52,889 nucleotides of DNA from Xanthoparmelia taractica. Taxonomy: Eukaryota; Ascomycota; Lecanoromycetes; Lecanorales; Parmeliaceae. Position numbers and translations under genes: made by a program. How positions within the stretch are numbered: the first letter of the stretch is position 1; each line of letters starts with the position of its first letter. Below, in pieces: positions 1-10,315 of this stretch. The notes below the pieces were generated by a model. The model did not search any database, was not told the origin of the DNA, and was given only the letters and a program-made list of their open reading frames with translations. Location of the stretch: NCBI GenBank assembly GCA_033085395.1, contig JANQBS010000262.1:1-52889 (forward strand), read 5' to 3'.

Positions 1-62
<62 letters not shown>

Positions 63-97
63 ACCCACCACCCCCCCCCCCCCCCCCCCCCCCCCCC
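1..97. repeat. Poly-C run at the window edge
   Basis: The first 97 bases are almost all C, with only two A interruptions near position 63-70. It is not the fungal telomere repeat (CCCTAA). It may be a true homopolymer tract or an assembly or sequencing artefact at a contig end. Confidence 0.9.
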
Positions 98-1114
98 AAC
101 CGCTTCTTCTAAAAATATCAACCACTGCATTTCCTTCTCTACCCTTCACCTTTTGCACTCACCACTCTACCACTTCCTTTGCGCCAACCACCTCTAAAAC
201 TAAACCCCTTGCCCACTCACTCACTCACTCACTCCCCCGTCCTCTCGCCCGCTCTCGCTCCCGCGCCCGCGCCCGTGTCAGATAGATAGATAGATAGATA
301 GATAGATGTATCTTACCAAGGGGCGAGGAGGTAGCTATACAACCAACTGACTAAATGACTGACTGGCTTGGACTTGGGGGTCGAGGGGTTTTGCTGAGCG
401 GGTCATACAGTTTGCGAGTAGGAAATCGGACATGAGGTATGAAGATGGTTGGAATTTGGTAGGAAAGGGGAGCATGTGTGGTTGGTGGAGTGGGCTGGGG
501 TGGGGATGAATATATTTTTGATGCGTACGGTAGGTGAGAATTTGGGATGGTTTGGGATGTGTGAAGGGGGGCTATGGAAGCGTTGAAGAGATGTTGTAGC
601 CGAGCGACGGACGCTGGGGTTTGAGAGGACGGGATGGTGGTTGGGATGTTTCTACGTGGGAGCTTCTTAGTCTGTGCCTGCTTTGATTTATTGCGGGGGC
701 CGAATCGAAGAGGGAGCAGTCTTTTCGTTGTGTTGGGCACTTGGTAGATGGGATGGAATTGGTATTCGCTTTGACGGGTCCAGGCATGGGCTTGGGATTG
801 ATATCCTTCGTATGGGGGATTTAAACAGATGGCAGCAGATAGGAACAGGCATGTTTGTCAAAAATCAGCGGGAGAAGGCAACACATTTACAGGGCGCATG
901 TGGAAGAGATTTGCTTCAAGTTTTTGATTTGTACCTAGCATCTTTGCTGAATTACAACTTGTGTGAACTCATTATGCACATCTTGCTTGCAATTCCTTGA
1001 GCAATTTGAACAGCAACACTTCCCCCCCCCCCTTGCAAGGTTCTCCATCGCTCATCCCGTACCGCTAAAAGCATTCTGATCTCATGGCCCCCGTGGAAGA
1101 GAAATGTCCACCAC
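98..1114. other. Non-coding stretch with a GATA microsatellite
   Basis: I see no convincing gene here. Bases 98-280 are pyrimidine-rich. Bases 281-307 are a perfect (GATA)n microsatellite of about six and a half units. Open frames around 351-1000 on both strands are low-complexity, overlap each other and match no family I know. The stretch lies 3' of the heat-shock gene, so part of it is probably that gene's 3' UTR and terminator. Confidence 0.6.
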
Positions 1115-1723
1115 TCACTCGACCGAGATACGCTTGCCCTTGTATTCGGGCGCCTTGGGAACCGTCACATTCAAGATACCATCCTTGAGGCGGGCCTTGA
1201 CGGCATCCTGGTCGACGCGCGAAGGAAAGGTGAAGGCGCGGTGGAATTCGCCGACAGATCGCTCGGACATCCAGAATTTGGAGCCGCCGCCGGATTTGGC
1301 AGGGGTCTGATCATGCTTCTTGGTGACTTGGGTGCTACTGCCTTCTTTCCCGCCTTGGTCCTTTTGTTGTTCGCCATCCTGCTCGTCTTCGACCGTGGCC
1401 TTGTGGCTGGCGGTCCCCTCCGTGACATCGCCAGTGACGCGGCCTCGAGATTCGTGAGCGCGGTCAGAGGAGTATTCGCGCTCAATGTGGCCTTTGATGA
1501 CTAAGGTGGAGGGATCGGCGAACTCAATCTGCACGTCCTTCTGTTCGATGCCGGGCAACTCGCCGTGCAACTCGTAGGTATCTTTGGTCTCGCGGACGTC
1601 GAATTTGGGTGTGAAGGCTCGGACGGAAGCGAAGGATCCGCTACCGCCTTGGGAACTGTAGTCATCGAGCAGGCGGATCAAGGGGGCAAACTCGGTCCCT
1701 GGGAAGCGTTGAAAGAGAGACAT
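1115..1723 (-). CDS. Small heat-shock protein (Hsp20/alpha-crystallin, fungal Hsp30 type)
   Basis: This is a cytosolic ATP-independent holdase chaperone of 202 residues. The alpha-crystallin domain starts near residue 38 (FDVRETKDTYELHGELPG) and continues with a VQIEF..STLVIKGH strand pair. It is interrupted at about residues 87-152 by a charged, Lys/Gln/Gly-rich insert typical of fungal Hsp30 proteins. The domain resumes with GEFHRAFTFPSRVD and closes with LKDGILNVTVPK. No introns. The frame is open 40 codons further, to an ATG at 1843, adding a basic Ser/Thr-rich extension. I chose ATG 1723 because a TATA-like box sits only about 6 bases upstream of 1843, so the transcript probably starts inside the extension, and because MSLFQRFPG is the usual family start. 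The longer form would resemble a mitochondrial presequence. Heat-shock elements lie upstream. Confidence 0.93.
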   Translation of the reverse strand: MSLFQRFPGTEFAPLIRLLDDYSSQGGSGSFASVRAFTPKFDVRETKDTYELHGELPGIEQKDVQIEFADPSTLVIKGHIEREYSSDRAHESRGRVTGDVTEGTASHKATVEDEQDGEQQKDQGGKEGSSTQVTKKHDQTPAKSGGGSKFWMSERSVGEFHRAFTFPSRVDQDAVKARLKDGILNVTVPKAPEYKGKRISVE

Positions 1724-1848
1724 TGTGCGAGTAGTTTGATGGAATGGTCTGATGTGTTTTATGAATCGTTGTGAGGTTGGAAAGATGAGTTTTGATATCG
1801 CTGTGCTGTGATTGAAAAGTGTCCTGCCTTTGGAGAGATTCATCAGGA

Positions 1849-1956
1849 ATTTATAGATTAGAAGGAGCCGTGCTGGAATATTCCAGTCATATGTAGAACG
1901 GAAGGTGTGATATCATTGTTTGGGTTAAACGTCATACAGAAATTTCGCGAATCTTC
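1849..1956 (-). promoter_or_regulatory. Heat-shock promoter: HSEs and TATA box
   Basis: Bases 1939-1956 read GAA-2-TTC-2-GAA-2-TTC, a perfect four-unit heat-shock element with every inverted nGAAn unit in register, the binding site for the trimeric factor Hsf1. A second two-unit site, inside a 14-bp palindrome (1873-1886), lies nearer the gene. A TATAAAT box is at 1855-1849. The order HSE, HSE, TATA, then the small heat-shock gene on the minus strand is a classical heat-inducible promoter. The motifs are seen directly; induction is inferred. Confidence 0.85.
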
Positions 1957-3427
1957 CGTCATGTTCGGAAATTGCCATCCGCCCATGAATATGGAAATAC
2001 ATGGAAACCAAGGCCAGGTTTCCCCTCATAACCTGAGCCTAGCTCTTCCGCAGTCCTACTTCTAAGGTCCAACGCTGTGGGCACATGTTGTGTTAATTTT
2101 AGGGATGACATTTCGTTGGTGAAATGGAATGGCTATTAGCAACACGCTAGTCCAGGGCCAGCAGCGCTAAGGTAGATCCCCACCGCTAACACCCAATCGG
2201 CCCCTTCTTCCCGCAAACTTTAAACTTTTCCATGTCCTCTAGGACTGCTTTCTCACAATTGCCATTACGTAAAAGTGCATGGAATTTGCTGGAGAGACGG
2301 AGAACATTCTCCGCTTTTTGGGTGGGGTCATTGCTTTCTGTTTCTCATGCATATGGCATATGAGACCAAGTCCGTGTGGGAAGAAGACTTGATTATCCTA
2401 CATGCAACTGCAGGAGCCAGCACACCGAGCCAGCACACCAAGCAAAGGTTCAACCACCACACTCATATTGACCAACCTCACTATTTAATTCTCAACATTC
2501 TTCAAATGAGCACTACGCCAAGCAACGCCCAGTACAGTACGTCTTCAAAGGCCTGTTATGGTATTCACATGCATACCGAAGGTGTAGTAGCACCAGAGGT
2601 TGCCGGGGCCTACATTACTCTCAACTAGCATCATCCACACCCAGGAACTCACCTAATCGCTGGCGTAGTCAGACTAGCATTATCCTTCCTCGACTTTTGC
2701 ATCGATTACCCTCTATCAGCCAAGTCCATCTGTCTTCCACGTAAATCTTCTCCATCGAAAAGATTAATCTACTCTTTTCTCTTTTCCAGTTAATATTATA
2801 CATCTCAAGTCCTTTATTATGGCACGAGGGAATGAAGTAGCCTGTGCTGTCGGAGAGAACAGCTGCGGGTCGGAAGGAGAGGAAACCTCAAGTATAACCT
2901 GTAGCAATTGTCTACTATTTGAGTCGCTATGCATTCCGCTGTTGAATCACGGCACCGAGACTAATCTGAGTATGGAAAGGACATCGATAAGGCGGTATTT
3001 GGGCTGGGTAGGGATTTCGAGTACCATGGAGAATGAGTCGTTTGTGATGCAAAGGAATGGTAAGTCTGCTGAAGCACTAAAAGCAGGGAAAGGCGAGTCC
3101 CAAGGTAAACCAATTGAGAGGAGAGTTGCCAAGTCGATCCCCATTGTTAGGACAGCAAAAGGTTGACAGTTTTCGTACGGCGTTTGAAGAGCAAAAGACT
3201 GCGCGTTGAAGATTTCCCGACAAGGGCGGACAGCTCGATGCTCTTGAAGTAAATTTCGAGCAGTGAAAAAAAGACCAGATGCTTCTGTGCATTGCTCAGG
3301 CTCGTGCTTCCGGCCGGAAATCACTCCCCATTACAGTACATTCTTAAAATAAAGATGAACTAACTAGCCAAAGAAGGAAAAGTCAGCGCACGAAACCGGC
3401 TAATAGAATATGACGTGCTTCATACGT
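1957..3427. other. Intergenic region with one weak open frame
   Basis: No recognised gene. The best open frame is plus strand 2819-3166 (115 codons, ATG start, preceded by a pyrimidine-rich stretch at 2745-2790 like a fungal promoter). Its product has several Cys but no motif I know, and a 125-codon frame overlaps it on the other strand. I do not call it as a gene. Confidence 0.5.
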
Positions 3428-3443
3428 TCTCTCTCTCTCTCTC
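3428..3443. repeat. (CT)n microsatellite
   Basis: A perfect (TC)8 dinucleotide tract, ending about 10 bases short of the stop codon of the repeat-rich protein gene, so it falls in that gene's 3' flank. A matching (AG)n tract lies beyond the gene's other end at about 4870-4886. Confidence 0.9.
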
Positions 3444-3453
3444 GCCGCCCTAT

Positions 3454-4749
3454 TCAGCGACTGGAATAGAGATTAGCGAAGCGGCCAGAAGAAGAGCGAC
3501 CGTGTCCACTCGTCGGAGGTACATGGCGCCCGTGACGTGATCCATGAGGCTGTTGATAGTCAGGCTCGCCGGTAGCATAGTCTTCCACGTTCTCATGACG
3601 CGATGGCGCTCGCGATTTATGATCAGCAAAGCGGCCAGAAGAAGAGCGCCCGTGGCCTGCCGGAGGCTGATGATGGCGGCCGCTGAGAGATCCGCGTGGT
3701 TGATGATAGTCGGACGCTTCATCAGCGTGAAGGTCTTCAAAGTCATGCTGACGAGCTGGACGGGGCGTCTTGCCGTGCTCGCGGGACCGGACGCCGAGTC
3801 GGGAGAAATCGCGAGTGGGAGGGGCGATGTTATCTTCTTCGGTCATTGGTTGATGTCGAGGAATATGTCCTGAACCATTGAGGTGTCTTCCTGCAGCCGG
3901 GTTGTTGCTGCGCTTTGGGAGTTCGGATAAGCCTCGGTGTCCGCGAGACGCTTCATCAGCGTGATCTTCAAAGTCATGCTGACGAGCTGGACGGGGCGTC
4001 TTGCCATGCTCGCGGGACCGGACGCCGAGTCGGGACAAATCGCGAGTGGGAGGGGCGATATCATCTTCGGTCATTGTTTGGTGTCGACGACCATGTCCTG
4101 AACCATCGAGGTGTCTCCCTGCCTGGCTTGCTGCCGCAGCCTGAGTGTTGCTACGATTCGGGATTTCAGAGGAGCCTCGATGTCCGCGTGCGTCTGGCCG
4201 TGCCCTCCCTCCTGCGTAGCTCTTCTTTTGCTTGAAACTCATACCGCCCGTACGCTCTTCTCCCCTCCCATCGTCAAGTCCCTCACCGTCTTCGAGTTTA
4301 GCAATATCCCGCTCGATCTCAAACAGAAAAATAATCGCCTCCGCATTCTCCCCATCACTCTCATCATACGGTCTCCCCTCGCGCGCTCGCGCTTGCAACT
4401 TCGCCTCCAACGCAGCGTGTTTCTTTCTCAGCGTCGCGAGGTCGTTTCCGTGATTGCGGTACTTGCGGTCTACCATGTGTAGGCCTTGTGGGGGTGGCGG
4501 GGGGTATACTCCACTACTGGTTGAGGTGTGTGCGTGACGGTGCATCTGATGTGCGCCGCCGGCATTGAGCGTGTAATCGTTATCGAAGGTGCGATCCATC
4601 GTTTCGGGGACTTGAGGACCGAGGGAACTCCTCTGTCCTCCCCGTCTCACAGGATGCTTGGGGGCAGTCGGTCCATAGGGACTGTCGCCGTATGGTGCAT
4701 AGGATCCCCCTCCTCCTCCTCCCATATTGGATGCTCGATGAGGAGTCAT
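3454..4749 (-). CDS. Repeat-rich, probably disordered protein of unknown function
   Basis: I do not recognise this 431-residue protein. It begins with a Gly/Pro/Tyr-rich stretch (MGGGGGGSYAPYGDSPYG), then a short charged helical or coiled-coil segment at about residues 105-155 (LATLRKKHAALEAKLQ...FEIERDIAKLE). Two tandem modules of about 80 residues follow (188-268 and 269-346), each carrying RGHRG, a TEDD/TEED patch, APPTRD.SRLGVRSREHGKTPRPARQ and DFED..ADEAS. The C-terminus has two further copies of a 33-35 residue module with SGHGRSSSGRFA (347-379 and 397-431). The composition is Arg/His/Ser/Gly-rich with no membrane segment. Start: the frame is open upstream but ATG 4749 is the first ATG in it. 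The long uninterrupted frame and conserved repeat periodicity argue that it is real. Confidence 0.65.
   Translation of the reverse strand: MTPHRASNMGGGGGGSYAPYGDSPYGPTAPKHPVRRGGQRSSLGPQVPETMDRTFDNDYTLNAGGAHQMHRHAHTSTSSGVYPPPPPQGLHMVDRKYRNHGNDLATLRKKHAALEAKLQARAREGRPYDESDGENAEAIIFLFEIERDIAKLEDGEGLDDGRGEERTGGMSFKQKKSYAGGRARPDARGHRGSSEIPNRSNTQAAAASQAGRHLDGSGHGRRHQTMTEDDIAPPTRDLSRLGVRSREHGKTPRPARQHDFEDHADEASRGHRGLSELPKRSNNPAAGRHLNGSGHIPRHQPMTEEDNIAPPTRDFSRLGVRSREHGKTPRPARQHDFEDLHADEASDYHQPRGSLSGRHHQPPAGHGRSSSGRFADHKSRAPSRHENVEDYATGEPDYQQPHGSRHGRHVPPTSGHGRSSSGRFANLYSSR
3712..4188 (-). repeat. Tandem duplication inside the repeat-rich gene
   Basis: Two adjacent copies, 4188-3946 (81 codons) and 3945-3712 (78 codons), remain clearly alike at base and protein level; length differences are whole codons (for example the AAAASQ tract is missing from the second copy), so the frame is kept. 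Confidence 0.8.
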
Positions 4750-5602
4750 TGTGATCGATATTGAAGGTTGGAAATGTAGGCAAGAATGATGTTTCGTAAG
4801 GAAAGGCAAGGCCTTGTGAATATCTATCTGTTAAGAGAATTGTTGTAGGAAGGAAAGATTATTTGCGAGAAGAGAGAGAGAGAGAGCGACCTTTCATAGC
4901 AGAGTGGAGCCGAAGTGTCGCTAGCTCGAAGAGAAAACAGACTGGTCGATGCGTGTTAAAGGGCGTATTGCGTATGCATGAGCCACCCATTGCCATGTTG
5001 AAGCAGAAAGTGTTATATAATAGGTATTAGAGGTTGATTTCTGCCTCTTGTGAGGACCATGCACCACGCGCCCCCCCCCCCCCCTCCCAAATGAATACCA
5101 CTTCGCGTCTGTTAATGCTCTTCAACACGGTGTATTACTTGTTTTGCTCTTTCAAAGCGTGATCTACGAATCATACGGGAGTTATGTCGTCAATGTTAAG
5201 ATTTTCTGCTTGTTCGATTCTCGTTGAAGGAAGACGAAGAGTCTGCTATAACACATTTTGCAGGTGTCCCAGCGGAACGGGATAGATATTCGATTAACGG
5301 CCACTCGAAACATTCAAGCATATCAGAAATCAAAAAAAAAGTCCATCTCTTCCAAAGACAGTTTAGTTTAGGTGTCCGCTATCCTCTCCACGACAAACTT
5401 ATACTAGCATCTCACGAATCCCCCTTTGACTCTCTCCGTGCGCTGCTAACGCCCCTCTCGAAGTACGTACTCGCCAGCCTCCCATATCTTCCATATCTTC
5501 CACATCTTCTCTGAGGATACCCAAGATCCCACAACGACTTCTCTTCTCTTCTCTGTCATAGTCTTCCGCCCCGCCCCGTGTCGTGATCCAAAAGTAACTA
5601 AC
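4750..5602. other. Intergenic region, no gene seen
   Basis: This is the upstream flank of the repeat-rich gene. It holds an (AG)n tract at about 4870-4886, a C run near 5072-5085 and an A run near 5333-5341. Short open frames at 5224-5514 and 5446-5733 overlap on opposite strands and resemble no protein I know. Confidence 0.5.
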
Positions 5603-8365
5603 TCACTCCACAGCCTCAACGTTGCCCGGGCAAGGAAAGATGCAGCGATGAAAAGAAAAGACACGGACGGGTAAGGGAACCTCTCTCGTTTTGTGCGTTC
5701 CACGTCGGTCGGCTCTCGCGCCCTTTTTTTCACCAGTAAGTAGCTCCTCCTTCATGGTTGGGATATTTGCCAGCTTCAGTAAGTAGATTCGGTGAGGTGG
5801 AGTAGTGGGGGTCCGCCTTTCGTTTCTGGAGTGGTGTTGTATTGTTATTCGAGTAGTGTGCGGACTACTGCGAGATTCTCCTTTTTTGCACGGCGGTGAG
5901 CAGGGGACGGGGCTCGATATTGGGGTGGGGGTCTTGCTCTCCACGTCTGCGCCGGCCTTCAGTTTCAGTAGCAGTCTCGTGATATCCAAATTTCCATCCT
6001 CGGTCGCCAGTCACAAGGGAGTTGATGTTCCGCGATGTAGGGGTTATGGCGACGACGGCGGAATCAGCTTTGTAGATAGGGTGGGTCAACGGTGGCCTTT
6101 CCTTGCCAGCAGCTCTTTCACCAGATCGATGTTATTTTTTTCAAGTCGGAATGTGAAGCAAGCGCAGTCTTTCCGTAAGGGTGTTGGTTTCATGGCCGCA
6201 TCCTTGTTCGCCCGGGCATCCAGGACCTTAGTATCTTGGCAATTTCCAGGCGCCGAGCTTCTACTGCGATATGTAGCGGTGTTCTTTGATATCAGCCATG
6301 TGATACTGTCTGGCTCACCATGCTGTGCAGCCCAATGGAGAGGGGTCTTTCCGGCACCGTCTGGCTGTTCTATCTATATCGGCTCCATATCTCTTAAGTA
6401 GAGTGATGCACCTGGTACGTCCTGGCTTTAGCAATACCAAGTGGATGGCGCTTCGAGCTCCATCCTTCTGTGAAGTTAAAGCATTACAGTCGGCGCCGTC
6501 CTTCCCAAGAAAGCTCGACGACTTTTGAGTGCCAGCGTTGAGCAGCGCAATGAAGTGGAGTCCATCCCCTTTTTTGTTCGTCGTTCTTTCCTGATTGGTT
6601 CCGCGATCTATTATTATAGCAGCCTTACGACCTCCGTGCGTCCATTAATCGCAGCGTAATGGAGCGCGGGTCTTCCAATCCTCGTCCGAAACCTCCACGT
6701 TACCTGTTGAGTTGTTGGAAATATTGATGGGAGGATGAAGGATTGATTGTTTCTATGGGTGTGTGACGACTACTTATACCCCTATTTGACACTCATGCTG
6801 GGTAGCCTTTCAATACAGTGCTGCAGCAATTCCAACATGAGTCAAGCAAAAGTTTTGCGGTATCCGCTCTCGAACCTCGGATGCTAGTCATCAGAGGCGT
6901 GCTGACCTTCAGCGCCTCTAATATCCAGCAGTTCCGCATGTTTCAAGAAGATTGGAGCTGCACCGACTCCACCATGCCTGCAAGCAAGGTGGAATGCTGT
7001 ATCGCCCGCGCTTGGGTCCCGAGATCTTCATACTAGCTCCACGTCTTATTAGATCATTCACGATTTGCTCATGATCAGTGGCCGCGGCGACCATCAAAGG
7101 AGTGTAGCCTTGAGAGTCTAGCTTGTCAAGATGAGCATTTTTTAACATTTTTGCTTACGTCGCAACGTCACCGTCGTGTATAGCCCTGTTTATGGGAAGG
7201 TCTTCGCCTACGCGGTCTGTACGGTGACGTGACGATCCGGGGCCCGTCACTATCACGGAGCCTGTTTTTCCCTCCGTATCATTCAGTGATCTTGATCGTC
7301 CTAAGGGTACCGCGAGTCCTGGTGTAACCCCCGACCTTGATTCCTCATCATCTCCCACGAGCGGACCAGCGGACACGCTCCGGCGTACAGGGTAATCGCT
7401 GGAAAAATGCATAGTTGGATGGCCAAGGGAGCCTTGTTGCACGGTGTTCTCTAGTATAGCTCGATCGATGGCCTGCGTGATCGACAAGTAGGGGCCAGTG
7501 GTGCTGATACCAATCTTTGCTATCTTGGAATGATCTGAATATACTTAAACTCGTTATCCTCGTATCCGAGGTGTGCATGAGCCTCCGTTACCATCATTGT
7601 TGAATTCTCATCTCGCTTCAAAGAGCCATCAGGAGACTTGCGATTGGAATCAGTAATAGCCGAGAAGATAATTGCCAGACTTGAACCACCTTTATTACCG
7701 TTGGCGTCGGATACGACTCATAGCAAGTCAAAATCCGAACAGTAGACCTTTTGAAGTCTTTTCTCGAAGTCATGATCTAACATCTCAAGAACGGATGATC
7801 CTTCTTTGAGCTCGCTTATAATTGCTTTCGGACGATGTCCCCCGTACAAGCATTTTCAAGGCGGTGATTTCCAAGCCACGATGTGGTGCTCCGAGGAAGA
7901 TGAATGACCGCACAGGTAGCAGTTCTTCGGTGCGGTTGACATTGACAATAACCTGGACTATGTATGAGATTGTGACTGATACTGGAGCTTGGGGGAAGAA
8001 CCCTTTTGACAATAAGGCAACCTAGACTATGACCGATAAAGATGATTGGAAACACTCCGCACTATAATAGTTACCTCAGCATCAAAGATACGAAGCGCAT
8101 GTGCATCTAAAAGCTTACCTAGGCTGCGCGCCGCATTGCCAGGAGTCTCTCTTTGAAGTTGTTGCTGTGCTCAAATGGACTAATTGTCGATACCGAATTC
8201 TTTACACGCGACGGATAACCATAAATGAGGACTTTAGCGTTTGGAATCTCTTCGGGTAGATAGTCTCGCAACCACATTCACGTGCGAGGGGGTGCGTACT
8301 ACGAGAATGCATCCAAGGACCAAAGGCATGGCCGCCCGCGAGCCCAGTCACAGCTACGACTCTAA
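5603..8365 (-). pseudogene. Decayed lipase-like plus ankyrin-repeat gene (NLR-like architecture)
   Basis: Pieces of one protein appear in order on the minus strand but in shifting frames with stops. Near 8360-8290 a strand like VVAVTGLAGGHAFGPW is visible. At 8280-8120 comes WLRDYLPEEIPNAKVLIYGY. Near 8055 is PIIFIGHSLGCLIVKR (nucleophile elbow GHSLG), and near 7910 FLGAPHRGLEITALK. Together these are the alpha/beta-hydrolase (DUF676/SesB-like) domain that often heads fungal NLR or ankyrin proteins. Ankyrin units follow: DSQGYTPLMVAAATDHEQIV near 7120, APLHYAAINGRTEVVRLL near 6650, and LLLK.AGADVESKTPTP near 5980. A solo LTR lies inside at 6713-6837. No NACHT or NB-ARC motif was seen, so a plain lipase-ankyrin fusion is possible. 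Coordinates are approximate. Confidence 0.7.
6713..6837 (+). mobile_element. Solo LTR (copy 1), 125 bp, inserted in the ankyrin relic
   Basis: The element starts TGTTGGAA and ends TTCCAACA, the TG...CA inverted ends of retrotransposon LTRs; TGTTGGAA ends are common in Ty1/copia-type elements. It is flanked by a perfect 5-bp direct repeat TGAGT (6708-6712 and 6838-6842), the expected integrase target-site duplication. A second copy of identical length is at 39319-39443. Only one LTR is left, so the internal part was lost, probably by LTR-LTR recombination. A MITE-like element is a less likely alternative. Strand is arbitrary. Confidence 0.85.
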
Positions 8366-8937
8366 GGACGAAGGATCAGCCTCATAATGCAGGGTGTGCG
8401 GTAAACCGACTCAGCTGCATATGTTCCTTTTCAGACGAGTAGAAAGGTGTGAAGCCGTAGAAATCCGCACCGATGCCGATCTTGCCATCAAAGATCATCG
8501 ACAAGTCGAGGTCTACAGCCTTCTCGCGCAGGAAAAGAGTGGTCGCGGTGGGATAATGATTGGCAGTTCCATCATGGTAGAAAAGGTCTGGAGGAGCGAT
8601 AGATTCTGGAACGAGCGACCCCTATACTATAACCAGGCGAGATCGATCGGTCGGCCTTTGACGAAGAATGATTCTAGCTGCCGCCGTGAATTGAGGCGAG
8701 CTACAAGAAGGGAATTCTGAATCTGAATTGGTTTTTGCTTGTCTGTAAGAAGTAAAATGGCATGGTATAGATTTGCTGTCTTTAGATGCCTACTGTACAA
8801 TGACCATCTCTGAGAGACTCGAGCTTCGCCTTTCTTTCCAAGTCTTCTGAGCGCGTCAATACTCGGTTCTTAGAGGAGTCTCTACGCATGTTCGTTGATA
8901 TGCGGTTGGATAGATAGAATGTAGAGTAAGCACCATG

Positions 8938-10315
8938 TCACACTCGCTGGTACACACTGGCGGGTTGCGAGACATTAATCTCCCGATCCACACGAACTCC
9001 GCCAAGTTCCTGCATTCGCACGCTGTCTTTTCCCTCCCCAGCGACGTACAGTGGCGTCCATCCCCGCTCTCTGGTGTTCGGTGCAGAGGCTTGGACGTCC
9101 TCGCCATCCAGCGGTAAGCGCCCATCCGATTGCGTAGACGAACGGCCCTTCGAGTGCCAAAGATGCGCTTTGAGGCGTTTCATTGAGCCCGAGCCATAGG
9201 TGTAAGATTTCAAACCCAAGGCATCGCTACGCGCACGCCGGTCTCGAAGGGTTTTGGTTACGAGAGGCCGGAGGGAGGGTATCGAAGCGACAATGACCCA
9301 GAGATTCAGTTCGACAATGGCCCATAACGCAGCAGGTGTTTCGTTGACTAGACAAGAAACAGGTCAGCTCAGGAAGCCTTGAGGAGGTTGCTCAGCAAGG
9401 TTGTACTCACACGTTGGGTCGAAGCCGGGTTTTCTTTGAGCCAGAACGAGTTGCCACAACCGCACAGCTGAGACTACGGTTACACTGGCAAGATGATCAG
9501 TATTTCTCTGTCTATGTTATTGTGGCTTACTCACACAAGACCCAGAAGAAATGTGCTACTGATAGAAATTCGTTGTGAGAGAGATCGCTGAAGGTTGGAT
9601 ATGAAATATACAGGCATGAGCAGAACCACCAGATCCAGAACAATGGTGAAAGACTCGTTTGAAGTGAAGAACTGAGGGTACTGTATGCAACGCGCTTTGA
9701 TGGTTGCGTCCCAAAAGCCTTGAATGGGTGTGCAGCTGAAAATGCCGACCAAAAACTGAAAGTTTGGTCAGTTATCGATGCATTCGAGAAAAATCCAGCA
9801 TATCTTCCTTACTGCAGCAATCATCCAACCTATGTTAAGAGCCGCAACTATCTGCAAAGGACGTCTCGCGCTTGTCACCCCAAAGATACGCCAGTATAGC
9901 GCCAGAAGCGAGAGTTTACTAAGGGTAAGAGCAAGAGGATAGACAATAGCCAGGCCGTATAATCCCTTGTTGAACTCCTCGAGGTGGTAGGCATCGGTCT
10001 TGCCGATGTGCTGCCCATAGTAATTATGCTCAACTTCGAAAATCACTGTCGCGGTGTAGCCCCAAGAAAGTACCTAGAGCCAGGTTGTCAGTGTCCGATG
10101 CATGGAACTGGTCTGCTCTAATGGGGTCGCACCGCAGCTACCACTATGAGCCAGTCATCCAGTTCAATGGGTACATGTGTATTTAGGCGGGAGAAGAAAC
10201 GAAGTACGAGGGTGATGAAGGATAAGACTATGAATACGATGGCGACAGCATTCGTCTGAGGTCCTTCGTTGGCGTCGAGATTGACGCCTGGATACGTTGG
10301 AGTTGTGAATGACAT
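8938..10315 (-). CDS. Seven-TM rhodopsin-like (SAT4/Pth11-type) membrane protein
   Basis: Five exons read cleanly: 10315-10133, 10073-9813, 9755-9535, 9484-9411 and 9347-8938, giving 382 residues. The order of features is that of the fungal SAT4 (PF20684) family: TM1 (AVAIVFIVLSFITLVLRFF), then ELDDWLIVVAAVLSWGYTAT. Next come a conserved KGLYGLAIVYPLALTLSKLS helix with ALYWRIF, then CTPIQGFWD with a conserved Cys, and a long helix LDLVVLLMPVYFI. FDPTFNETPAALWAIVELN, a last TM and a cytoplasmic tail with GVRVDREINVS complete it. The family includes Pth11-like putative receptors and many orphan members of fungal accessory regions. Its ligand cannot be told from the sequence. All splice sites are GT/AG with in-phase joins. 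It lies just upstream (in minus-strand order) of the ankyrin relic and looks intact. Confidence 0.9.

Noticed and set aside
1..97. Poly-C run considered as a telomere
   Set aside because: No CCCTAA units, and no subtelomeric repeats follow; it looks like a homopolymer or artefact.
1115..1843. The 242-residue start of the heat-shock protein
   Set aside because: The ATG at 1843 lies only about 6 bases from the TATA box, so it is probably outside the main transcript; the 202-residue form starts like other fungal Hsp30 proteins.
8938..9219. Minus-strand frame containing RERGWTPLYVAGEGK, at first read as another ankyrin fragment
   Set aside because: Splicing shows it is the cytosolic tail of the SAT4-type protein; the exon starts with FNETPAALWAIVELN and a TM, and GVRVDREINVS is a family tail motif.
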